Assembly (NCBI GenBank): GCA_012976225.1
Contig: JAAVVG010000001.1
Location: 62,001-126,000, forward strand
Length of the DNA stretch: 64,000 nt
Source of the DNA: Golubevia sp. BC0850
Lineage: Eukaryota > Basidiomycota > Exobasidiomycetes > Golubeviales > Golubeviaceae
Reading direction: 5' to 3'
The stretch's first letter is position 1; every line of letters starts with the position of its first letter. The notes under the pieces are model-generated. The model saw nothing but the letters and a program-made list of their open reading frames with translations. It had not been told where the DNA came from and ran no database searches. The position numbers were made by a program, and so were the translations under genes. Of this stretch, positions 12,201 to 21,324 are shown in pieces.

Positions 12201-13436
12201 GCTGAGGAGGTCAACTCTTCCGTCACTGACGTATGGGTAGAGAAGACCTACCTGAGATGTGAAGACGCTTTCCCTACTGTTCTTCGAAGGAGTGAAGTCG
12301 CTGAGGTCGAAGTGGTAGAGATCAGTCCTCTGGAGAATGCTCTCAACGATGTCCAGACCAAGAGAGAAGAACTGGAAACTCTGGAGAAGAAGTATTCTGC
12401 TTTAGCAAAGGTCAACACTGCTGGAAAGATCAACACCAATCGACTCTCGATGGCTTTGAATGGCGCTGTGGACGCACCGATGAATGGAGGCATTCCGTGA
12501 GTTCTCTTTTGTGTGCAAGCTCCTCGCCTCCTATCTTTGCTGACCAGATCTTCGCCCTCTCTTCCTCTGAACCAGAACTTACCGTCAAGCTTTCTTGACT
12601 CCGGCCTATCTCGCTAGCAACATGGACAAGGAGCCGCTCACTAACAAGTTGAGAGACGCAATCGATCTTCAAGTTCAGGTCATTTACCGGTGCATCAAGC
12701 TTCATGCCAGACTTTGTCCCCCGGAGATGCGACCTTTCCATGACACTCTTTCAAGATGTGAGTCCGCTCCTCTGCAGCAAAAAAATCTCATTCCCGATCA
12801 CTAACCTATACTTGCTTCCTTTCTCTATCCCCAGTCCTCCGACTCAACTTCTCTGAGGAGCTGGCTAGACTCGACCTCGACGTTTCGAAGATCGAGATTC
12901 AACCTGATTCTGTTGCTGGATCCGATGGAGGGGGCTCGAGCTTCGAAGGAGGAAGGGCCGACTCCAGAATGTTCACCTTGGGAACTGGTGAGAATTGGAG
13001 TCTTAGCGGAGAAGCCAAAGCTCCCGGAGGAAGTCACAGCTACGTGCTTGATGCTCAAAATCGACTTCAAAAGATTCCGTTCTCTAATTCTCTAGCAACT
13101 CAATCTCCGCTTCAGAGACACATCTATCATCTCTCCAAGCGAGCTCAACCCACCTCAGCTCCAAATCAGCAAGATCAACGTAGCGTCTTCGATGCCCCTT
13201 CCTCAGTCGGGCCAGCTCGACCTGTAGAATCTTCTGGAATCGGAGCTGCCCCTCAGAACCAACTCAATACTGAGACTTCTACTCTAAGAGGAACTGGTAG
13301 TCTCAGTATCGCCCAATCGAGATATGAGCATCCTCCTCCCAACGACAATGTTTCTATCAAGCAGAGTATCTTTTCTAAGGCTGAAGGAGGAGCTAGCAGA
13401 CTCTCGAGATTGATATCTACCAGAAAGAGAAACTAG
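6207..13436 (+). CDS. DCK1: DOCK-family guanine nucleotide exchange factor (Dck1-like)
   Basis: Six exons (6207-9251, 9347-11374, 11449-11682, 11751-12496, 12576-12757, 12835-13436) give 2278 residues, normal for DOCK proteins. The N-terminus has an SH3-like segment (about 45-150; LEVGDEVYIFEQ and NVKWFRGYVV). A DHR-1/C2 domain lies near 719-874, with NEAYIKLWSGEFFPLGNK, FYHQNSPTWGELIKLELP and FSFRHRS matching DOCK DHR-1. Helical repeats follow. The DHR-2 catalytic region begins near 1690 with LENQSYVEAALTLKLHADL and continues through FVYRGLDWEKF, FSFTRPI and VEKTYLRCEDAFP. The family activates Rac/Cdc42-type GTPases; yeast Dck1 works with the ELMO protein Lmo1 towards Rho5. The C-terminal about 150 residues are Ser/Gln-rich. 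All phases close. A polyadenylation signal follows 107 bases after the stop. Confidence 0.93.
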
Positions 13437-13542
13437 AATTCAAACATCAACCAATTCACCAACATATACCACTTCTTTTCGCTTTCTCAATTCTATTGCC
13501 CTTCTTTTGTCCTTTCTCCATTCTCATTTGTTCTCACTTCAT

Positions 13543-13548
13543 AATAAA
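13543..13548 (+). terminator. Polyadenylation signal AATAAA after the DOCK gene
   Basis: A canonical AATAAA lies 107 bases past the DOCK stop codon and before the next gene, in an AT-rich stretch. It is a likely cleavage/polyadenylation signal. Confidence 0.45.
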
Positions 13549-13718
13549 CATTATTCGCTTTAATTAAAGAAAATGTTATGCATATTCGAAAGACAAAAAT
13601 GAGAGTTGTGGAAGTGAGAACAAACGTCCAAGAGATAATAAGATACTGAGATCCTTGAGAAACAGCTGCCAACTCTTCCTTCCCTCTCTCCTTACTCCAT
13701 CCACTTCTTTGCACAATC

Positions 13719-14751
13719 ATGGCTCAAGCTCAAGCTCAAGGAGGACCACCTCAACCAACAGAAGAACAACTAGCAGTAACAGATGCAGGTTTCAGACCTG
13801 TAGCGTTATCATTAGATCCTAATCCACCTCATTTAATTCAATCCAAAGCTTTCGATCCAACGATGTTAAACGCTCTAGTTCGTTCGATTTCAGCTTTACC
13901 ACCTTCAATTCAAATTCCACCACCACCTCAAGCAGTTCCACCTCAAAGATCTTTAGCCATTCAAAGAGCCAAAGATGATGGAAATGCTGCTTTCAGGAAA
14001 GATCCTCCAGATTACAAGGAAGCTATCAAAATGTATACTCTAGCGGTAGACGTAGCTGCTAGTAGACCTCTTTGGGAAAATAACAACATTGCTAGAGATG
14101 AATTGGCTTTGACTTTAGCTAATAGAAGTTCAGCACTCGCTGCTGTGGGAGAATTCATCGGGGCTCTAGCTGATGCTGAAGGGGTGGTGAAGTTGAAGAG
14201 ACCTTGGTCAAAAGGCCACTATAGAAAGGGTAAAGCTTTGTTTGGTTTACAGAGGTGGGCTGAAGCTATTGATGCTTATGAGTTGGGATTACAGTTTGAT
14301 CCGGATAGTGAAGTGAGTTAGGAAGAAGAGTGGAGATGAGCTGGCAAGCATGGGAGATAGTGTTTCATCGGTTCCAACTTAGAGTTCAGGCTCAAAGGGC
14401 GTGTAATGGGATACCTGAAGGCTCAAAGAAATAGCTGGTCGGGTTTTGGGATCTTGGATCAGCTCGAGGGCCAGAGGGACGAGGAGAGGTTGACCACCAT
14501 AGAGCATCGCAGGAATGAGATTGCTTTCAAGACTTCTACCTCATGATCCTGGCTATGTAGAGGATTTGATTTTTTCTACTTCTCGTTTATAGAAATCACA
14601 TAGATCTCAGTCGACCTGAGGCGTAACACTCACGACTGAACTCTCCTACTACCACCTTTTCAACTCTCTTTGCCCCTTTCCGTTTTCTCTTGACCCCTTC
14701 CAAAAACAGGACCTCAAAAAAGCGATTTCAGAAGCCACAGCGAAGCTATAG
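13719..14751 (+). CDS. SEC72: Sec72-like TPR subunit of the ER translocon
   Basis: Exon one (13719-14312) and a tiny last exon (14710-14751, DLKKAISEATAKL then TAG) give 211 residues. The N-terminal part has FDPTMLNALVRSISALPPS, followed by a proline run. From about residue 85 come TPR-type helices: AKDDGNAAFRK, YKEAIKMYTLAVDVA, LALTLANRSSALAAV, WSKGHYRKGKALFGLQRWAEA. The order and the motif RPLWENNNIARDELALTLANRS fit fungal Sec72, the cytosolic TPR subunit of the Sec63 complex that helps post-translational import into the ER. The intron of 397 bp is several times longer than others in the window; both splice sites are canonical and in phase. No membrane segment is visible, as expected. A generic TPR co-chaperone is the main alternative. 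Confidence 0.78.
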
Positions 14752-15332
14752 AAGGAGTTCTGCCAATCGAAAGCATCAAGAAGCCAGAAGAAAAGAAGGT
14801 GACATATATTCATCTGAAATTCATTCATTCCAAACCTTTTCTTTTCGGCTCTATTTCTTGCCCTTGGTAATCCTCGATTGCAGTCTTTTGTATCTTTAGT
14901 TCCCCTCAGAATCAGAAATCCAGAATCAGATCGTATACCTTTCCACTTCTTCATCGCGACAGATGAAAACCAGACTGGCGAGACACTCGGATTCCAAACC
15001 GGTCTCTGATTGGAGCGAAAATGGAGATAAAACCTAATCTGAGTTTCACGGTAGATATACAATGTTTGATTTGAGTGATTTGAGAGAAACGATAACTAGA
15101 GAAAGAAGAGAGAACCGGGAATGTAGATTAGATCGAAGCGAGATGGAGAAAGAGAAGTTCCGGAAATGAGTAAACAATGATAGATTGAGCGAAGCAGCAA
15201 ATTCGGATCCAGAATAAGTTGGAATTGACTTGTTGGAAATATGATCAAAAGAGCGGAATTTTGAGATCAAAGACGTACGTAGAGAAGAGAATCTCAATTC
15301 TCGTCTCGCCACTCGCTTCTTGAGAGACCTTC
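14752..15332. other. Convergent intergenic spacer
   Basis: About 580 bp between the SEC72 and hydroxylase 3' ends. The open frames here are short and without recognisable motifs. I see nothing else. Confidence 0.45.
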
Positions 15333-16965
15333 TCAGTTTTCAGTTTCGATACGATAAGTCTTGGTGCTGAAGATAGTATCCCAAACTCTAGTTTGCTTTC
15401 CATAGTTCCTTCCGCTCTTTCCAAAACGATGATGAAGGTCGTGATCCTCTACAGCTAACTCCATCTTGAATGGACGTAGAACCAGTCCTAAGATTGGGTG
15501 GGGCCAATCGGCGCGGATACCAGAATGTCCTAGAGTCTCAACGTATATAGTGACGATGGCTGTGTAGTAAAGCTCTGCGAAGCTCATCTTTGGAGCGACC
15601 ATGGTGGCCAAGAATGGACAGATGAAGATTTCAATAGTTTCTTGAATGTCGTCTGCTAGAATAGCTAACGCCGGAGAAGGATGTTTGGTCGCATGATGTT
15701 GTCTAAACCGTTGAATGAAGAGGGAGGAGGTGAATCAACACCGTATTCTCCGACCTGGGCCATTTCTCTTCTCTCCCTTGGAATATGAGACTTACCTGTG
15801 AATGAACCAAAGACAGTCGAACTCGTGACAGCTACGATGGTAGAGCTGGAAAGAGAAAGGGGTAGGACTCAGACGTCAGCACAAAATTTCTCAGTCGCAT
15901 GCATCCCTTCGTGTCCACTCACATAGAAAAACAAGTCGAAACAGACTTGCCAAACTCCTAACTTGAGGGGAGTCTTCCAAGATAACCCTAGCAGAGGATT
16001 GCTCAACTCATCGGCTCTCCAAGAGAAGAGGAAGACTCCGACGGTTCTGACGATGGTGTAAAGGACTGAAGAGAAAAGGAGGAGCAAGTTTAGGACCAGA
16101 ACAAGGTCTGCACCCAGCTGAAAACATGCCAACTCACGAATAGCTCTTCCTAGATGGTTAACATGTTTGTCATCAACTAGATCTCTACCACGATTGTGCT
16201 CATCTAGACAACCGTATTTGCCCATATAATAGTGTAATCGTTTGAGCATCGTGAAGGAATAGATGATGAACCAGATATGATACAAAGGCCAAGCATAAAG
16301 AGCTACGACTTCATGAGATGGGACTAAGTAGTTCCAACCAGCATGGGCAGATAAAGGAATCAAAGCCGAAGTGGCAAGGAAGGCGTTCTCTAAAAGTACT
16401 GAATGATGTGGGGGTTTGTCTCTTTGCTCGTTTGGCTTCCTCTGGTAGACGGTGTCGGCTCCAAGATCTAGGGAGGTGATGAATTCCCACATGTTCATTT
16501 CTTTCCTGGGCTTCAAGTGCCAAGTGGACTTGGGACGGAATCCATAGACTGGAGAGAGAGTGGCGGATTTGGAGTGGATCAGCTTCTGAAAGGTTCTCTC
16601 TCGTTCTCCAACCCTCCGTCAACTGTTCTACTGTATAGTCTCTAGCTGATACCCTTATCTCCGAGCCAAAACTCCAACATCTACCAGCTCGAACGACAAG
16701 GACTTTGACGAAAATCCCTTCTTGTCCTCTCCACTCTTCTCTCCCACCCACTTGACATCTTTCCCCTCGACCCACCTTTATCAATTTTTTCACCTGATAC
16801 TTCATCGGTGGTGATAGCTTCCATTCCTTTTCCAAAGGGAGCTTCTGGAGCAGGATCTTCGCAGTTCTCAGAGATGACCGGCCTCTTCAGTTGTTCTTCC
16901 CTGACATCAGGTTGACCTGGAGCAGATACGCCTGCTGCTTGTGGAACTTCTTCTTTGCTGGCCAT
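15333..16965 (-). CDS. Fatty acid hydroxylase superfamily membrane enzyme
   Basis: Exons 16138-16585, 15923-16065, 15796-15845 and 15333-15702 join in frame to 336 residues after a probable N-terminal exon (16776-16965, MASKEEVPQAAG). The histidine clusters of the membrane di-iron hydroxylases (sterol desaturase type) are present: HRSCHE, then HRQHHATKHPSP across a splice, and near the end VETLGHSGIR and EDHDLHHRFGKSGRNYGKQT. Hydrophobic segments alternate with loops before the first cluster (LYAWPLYHIWFIIYSF, LLYTIVRTVGVFLF, VWQVCFDLFFYLY). The enzyme is probably an ER oxidoreductase acting on a lipid or sterol; the substrate cannot be told. The first junction is unresolved: donor GTGGGT leaves phase 1, whereas the best acceptor (exon at 16585) needs phase 0. 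An acceptor at 16606 would restore the frame but lacks a pyrimidine tract. Confidence 0.8.
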
Positions 16966-17185
16966 GTTGAGGTGTGTGAGGAAAGAAGTGAAAGAACTTG
17001 AAAGGAGATTCTGTATCTATACCATTTTCATTTTGCGAAGGGTGCTGCTCGGTATCCGAAATCTGAAATGTGAATGCATGTGAGTGATTCGCCTCCTGGC
17101 TGCTGAGCCACGTGGAACTGGCTGGGCCTTTCTTTGAGGTGGTCGAAAGGGAGAGGTCCTCGAACGACAACAACACTTTTTTGAA
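16966..17185. promoter_or_regulatory. Shared divergent promoter, hydroxylase / MMS2
   Basis: Only 220 bp separate the two divergent start codons, so the promoters of both genes must lie here or overlap the transcripts. I recognise no specific factor site. Confidence 0.4.
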
Positions 17186-18170
17186 ATGGCAAAAGGTAAG
17201 GAACCAAGCTTTGCCTTTAGAAAGATCAGATCTTTCAACCTAACCCTTAAGTTCGACCGTCCTCGCTCTAGGCTGACTCCCACCATCTCTCTCTCTCTCT
17301 TTCCTTATCTCTCCAACCCTCTCCTCCCTCCAGTCCCCCGCAATTTCCGTCTATTAGAAGAGCTAGAGAAAGGCGAAAAGGGAATTGGAGATGGCACTTG
17401 TTCTTATGGTTTAGATGATGGTTCAGATCTAAGTAAGTCTTTCTTTCCAAGGCTTCAGCTCTTCCTCCAGCCTAGTCCTCTTATCATACCTCTCTTGTTC
17501 TTTCACAGTGATGTCCAAATGGAATGGAACGATCATTGGACCAGGGAATTCATTTCATCAAAACAGAATCTACAGCCTGAAGATCATTTGTGGGGATAAA
17601 TATCCAGATTCACCACCTGAGATTTGGTTCTTGACGAGGATCAATCTGCCCTGTGTGAATCAGCAGAGTGGAAAGGTGAGCTAAAGTGGTCAGGTTGTAG
17701 GTGTTAGTTCATCTTGAAAATGGGAGAGAGAGACGGTTGGAGGAGGGAAGAGATAGAATCAAGATCGAAGACCTTAAAGGTGATCTATCAAGACAAGTCT
17801 TTTGCATCTCTCCTTATGAAGGAGGAAAACCGAGAGAACGCTACTAGGTCACTTAGAATCGATGGGATTCCTTTGACTAAGAGATCATAAAGGCTTTTCA
17901 GATCTCTAATCTGCTCTTCCTCCCCTCCGTCTCTCTCAGGTTGACCCGCATCTCCTTCCAGTTTTAGCCCAGTGGAAAAGAAGCTCCACGATCGAGACGA
18001 TCTTGATTGAACTACGCAGGTAAGAATCTAACCTGCCTCTCTTCTCGTATAGCCGTCTTCGCCCTCCCAGCCTCTAATCTCTTGCCTCTCACCCTCGACC
18101 TTCAAACAGAGACATGGGAACGCCTAACAACCGTAAACTCCCTCAACCAGAAGAAGGTCTTTCCTTCTAG
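17186..18170 (+). CDS. MMS2: Ubiquitin-conjugating enzyme variant Mms2 (UEV)
   Basis: Five exons (17186-17195, 17334-17432, 17509-17675, 17940-18019, 18111-18170 with the last exon starting at 18110) give 138 residues, essentially the length of yeast Mms2 (137). The sequence reads [70 protein letters not shown], then [14 protein letters not shown]. The catalytic cysteine of active E2 enzymes is absent, and the YPDSPPE and INLPCVN blocks are diagnostic for UEVs. Mms2 pairs with Ubc13 to build K63-linked ubiquitin chains on PCNA in error-free post-replication repair. Exon one is just ten bases, ATG plus two codons and one base. All phases close. Confidence 0.95.
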
Positions 18171-18544
18171 ACAACCAAGTAGTTTCCGTTCTCAAGGCAT
18201 AGTATTTTCTCAACCTCAAATAAAACTGTAGATTTCCCTCTTCTCTTTCGAAACTCAATTCACCTTTGAACTTCACTCCAATGTTTTTCTATCTCTTTTC
18301 TTTGTTTCTTCAAAGAATCTCGCAATATCAAAGGCATCTTCTCAATATCTCAATGACTCAAAACGTCTCACAGAATTCAAAACAAGATCTCTCAAAAAAA
18401 AATTCAATCGCGTCTTTGGAAACAAACTGGGTTTTCTAATTTCTTCTATCTTTCTCTTTCTTTGTGGGCTGACTTTCTGGGAAATAGCAAACGGGGATTT
18501 GAAGTTTCCGTTAGGAGACGTAGGGAACAAGAGAAGAGAGATCT
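18171..18544. other. Convergent spacer with MMS2 polyadenylation signal
   Basis: AATAAA at 18219-18224, 49 bases after the MMS2 stop, is a likely polyadenylation signal. The rest of the 374 bp is AT-rich and featureless. Confidence 0.45.
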
Positions 18545-19460
18545 CTACTTCGTGTGAGCCATGAACTTGGTGACTGAATGAATGTATTCGTAGAAAATGA
18601 GGAGAGGAGGTGGTCTCAGTCAAGGATCAACTCCATAAGTGGAACAAAAGTAGAAAGCACTTACCAGATTTAGTTCCTTCGGAGATGGCATGTTTTCCGA
18701 GTTCGCCACTGAGAGAATAACGATGGAGAGAAAAGAGGGGGTGAGGGGGATTCAGAATCAGCTCTCATGAAACGAAGAATGAGGCACAAGGTAAATGCTG
18801 AGGGTGACGCCCAATTCTTTGGACTGCCAACCTTCTGCTCTTGAGAAACTCACGGCAAAATTAATCGAACACTAGTTTGGATCTCACGAGAAGTAATGGT
18901 ACTTTTCTTGGAGATCTTGGCAAGATTGGCAGCTTCAGTTGCTAATCTCTCAAAGATGTCTATGATTTCCATAAAGATTTAGATGGTAAGAAGGAGAGGT
19001 AGGTCAGTCACATTGTTCAGAAGAACGAGCATGAATCAAGAACAAGGCAGGTGAAAGACACCTCTACAAACTCACCCCAAACAAACGAATTCATGATAGA
19101 CATAGTCTTCTTTGAACAACCAGTATCCGGATGGACTTGTTTTAAGACTGCGTAGATGTATGATTGGAAACTCTGTACTGGCTTCTTTTTTCTCTTGGTC
19201 TTTCCAGTAGAAGACTTGGTGACTTTCTTGGAAACTTTGGTAGTTGGACCTTTGAATGCCTTGCCTCCTTTGGAACGAGTTGTGTCAGCTGTGAGAGAGT
19301 AAGAGAAGAAATGATCGCAAAGGTTAGAAGATGGGATATGGGGAATAAATTGAGAGTGATCGAAAGTGCGGAAGACGATTGACGAAGCATGTTGGTTGAG
19401 TCGAAGAAGATCGCAGAAGCAAGTTTTGTTGGAATGATGACTGATATCCGACTTACCCAT
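18545..19460 (-). CDS. Histone H2B, five exons, divergent
   Basis: Exons 19457-19460, 19076-19288, 18854-18959, 18665-18708 and 18545-18573 join in frame to 131 residues, the usual H2B length. The tail is Lys/Ser/Thr-rich ([14 protein letters not shown]). The histone fold is unmistakable: [58 protein letters not shown], then [17 protein letters not shown]. Departures from typical fungal H2B include Trp where Asn precedes DIFER, QSF where ETYSS-like residues precede SYIY, and a C-terminus ending FMAHTK. The lysine in SVTKF corresponds to the Bre1 ubiquitination site. Exon one is four bases (ATGG). No H2A partner lies nearby, and the neighbour upstream is on the same strand. It may be a replication-independent variant or simply the species' H2B. 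Confidence 0.93.
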
Positions 19461-19670
19461 TTGATGCACGAATCTAAAAGTTTTGAAAGTTTGAAACGTT
19501 GTGTGGTATGGGAAGGAAAAAGAAGAGCGGATGCGATCCAAATTACAGTGAGCTCGGTCGGAGGTTTGTTCGTCGATTCCAATTCACTTGACTCTTCTCT
19601 CACGAATTTGCCAATCTAGTTTTGTATTCTCTTTTATATGAACTAGCATTGTAAATCAATTAAACGCGAC

Positions 19671-19678
19671 TATTTATA
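19671..19678 (-). promoter_or_regulatory. Candidate TATA box of the H2B gene
   Basis: On the minus strand these bases read TATAAATA, about 210 bp upstream of the H2B ATG in an AT-rich stretch. Histone genes commonly have TATA promoters. The distance allows a 5' leader of about 180 nt. This is a motif match only. Confidence 0.35.
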
Positions 19679-19901
19679 AGCTCGATTTGGGTTGGGGATT
19701 TTCTAGAAATACATTCGGGAGCATTTAGGGAAACAGCTTCTTCGAAACAGCAAAGGAGAACATAGCAAGACCTAAAACACAAGAGAAGGCAGTTTCATAA
19801 GAGAAAAGACTAACTTTTCCCTCAACTAGTTCTGGTGGCGTGGTAAGCAAGATTGAAAATCTGTTCGTCTGGGTCAGTTCAAGCTCGTGGTCTTTCACAT
19901 T

Positions 19902-20974
19902 TCACATTCGAAGTCTCAAACCTTTGAAACTCACTGAAGTATCAACTCTACGTTCTCTTTGATCACGAGAATGAGAAGTTGGACTCTCTGGTGTGTGAGC
20001 TTGCTCTGGAGCCTTTGGAAGATCTGGAGTGGTAAGAAGTTCTGGACTCGCAGAGGAAGATGAGGCGGCGGGTTCTAGAGAAAAGTGAAACTTCAATGAT
20101 CGCTCCTGTATGTATTCAGAGAGTGTCAACTACTCGACCATGAGAGTGCTCACCTTCTTTGGTTCCGAAATCTTTACGACACAATGGACAGAAAGTAGCC
20201 AACTCAAGCCAAGTATCGACACAGACTAAATGGTAACGATGGCCGCATGGTAAGACACGCATCCTGTGAGTGACCAGAAGATTCTTTTATTAGTAATGGT
20301 CAATTTTGGTGAAGCCCATAGATCACTTACACATCATTCTTCTGGAAATCTTCAGAGCAAACGGCACAAGTCTCCTTAGCATCATCGACATCGATCTTGA
20401 ACTCGGTATTCAAAGTCTTTGAACTCAACTTCTTAATCAGGGTTTGACGTTTCTTCTCTTCTTCTTCTTCTTTCTTGATTTGGAACAGCTCTAATTCTAG
20501 AGCTTCGGCATTCACTCCTCCAAGTGGAAGTTGAGATTCTACTCTTCTCTCATCTTCCAATTCGACGCCTTTGATGACTTGTGATTCCAGATCTAGTTCT
20601 GACTGAGAATTTGAAGAATTCCAAGTAAATACAGGAAAAGATTCGATTACACTTCTCTCTAAACCTTTGCGTCTTGGAGGACGAGCTGCATTAAGAAGGT
20701 TGATGTTGGAACTTGGCTGAGTTGGATTATTACGTCTGGAATTCCAGAAACCTATGATGGCGATGACAGTGACAAGAACGATGACTCCTCCGATAGCTCC
20801 CTAGGTGAAAAGGAGAGATGAGTTGGGATAGATTCGAGAGTTGAGAAAGCTGTGCTCGCTGAAGCTGCAAGTGGAAAGCATGGCTCGACTCACGAAGACT
20901 ATTCCAGCTGACAATCCACCACCATTATTAGTACCATCACTTAAATCAAGTCCAGTAGAATTGTTGTAAGCCAT
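19902..20974 (-). CDS. Membrane-anchored RING-H2 ubiquitin ligase
   Basis: Exons 20894-20974, 20331-20800, 20154-20263 and 19902-20074 join to 277 residues. The N-terminus is short and polar (MAYNNSTGLDLSDG). One transmembrane helix follows at about 28-46 (GAIGGVIVLVTVIAIIGFW), then basic RRNN and RPPRRK. A Glu/Lys coiled-coil-like stretch (QIKKEEEEEKKR) precedes a complete C3H2C3 RING: C172, C175, C190, H192, H195, C198, C209 and C212, with PCGHRYHLVCVDTWL and FCPLCRKDF. The tail is Ser/Pro/Thr-rich. The layout (short lumenal end, one helix, cytosolic RING-H2) is that of ATL-like or endosomal/ER membrane E3 ligases. The substrate is unknown. An ATG at 21028 would add 18 residues; 20974 is preferred because it leaves a compact N-terminus. 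Confidence 0.85.
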
Positions 20975-21324
20975 TTGTGGTTTGGGTGAAGGTTTGGGTG
21001 AAAAGTCAGGAAGAAAGAGAGAAAACAATTCAAGAGAGAAAGTAAGATCTCAGCGCATTCTAAAGCCCGCATTTGTTTCTCATGCTCTATGCGTCTTCGA
21101 GACAAATCGTGAGTAGGATTATGTTCACCATACTCTTTCTCCTCTCAGCCCGGACTTATTGCGGACACGTAAGGCTTCTTTTCGAGGGACGGAGCGCATT
21201 GAGGGAAGGGGCTCGAGAGGACAAACAACTGAGCTTTAAAAGGCCTTCGTTGAAACTTACATCCTCTCTCTCCTCCTATCTTTCACTCCCACTTTTCCCT
21301 CTCCTATTCTTCTTTTCTCCTAGG
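20975..21324. promoter_or_regulatory. Divergent promoter, RING E3 / Zn2Cys6 regulator
   Basis: A 350-bp interval between divergent starts. It ends in a pyrimidine-rich leader (CTCTCTCTCC near 21260-21320) before the regulator's ATG. No specific site recognised. Confidence 0.35.
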
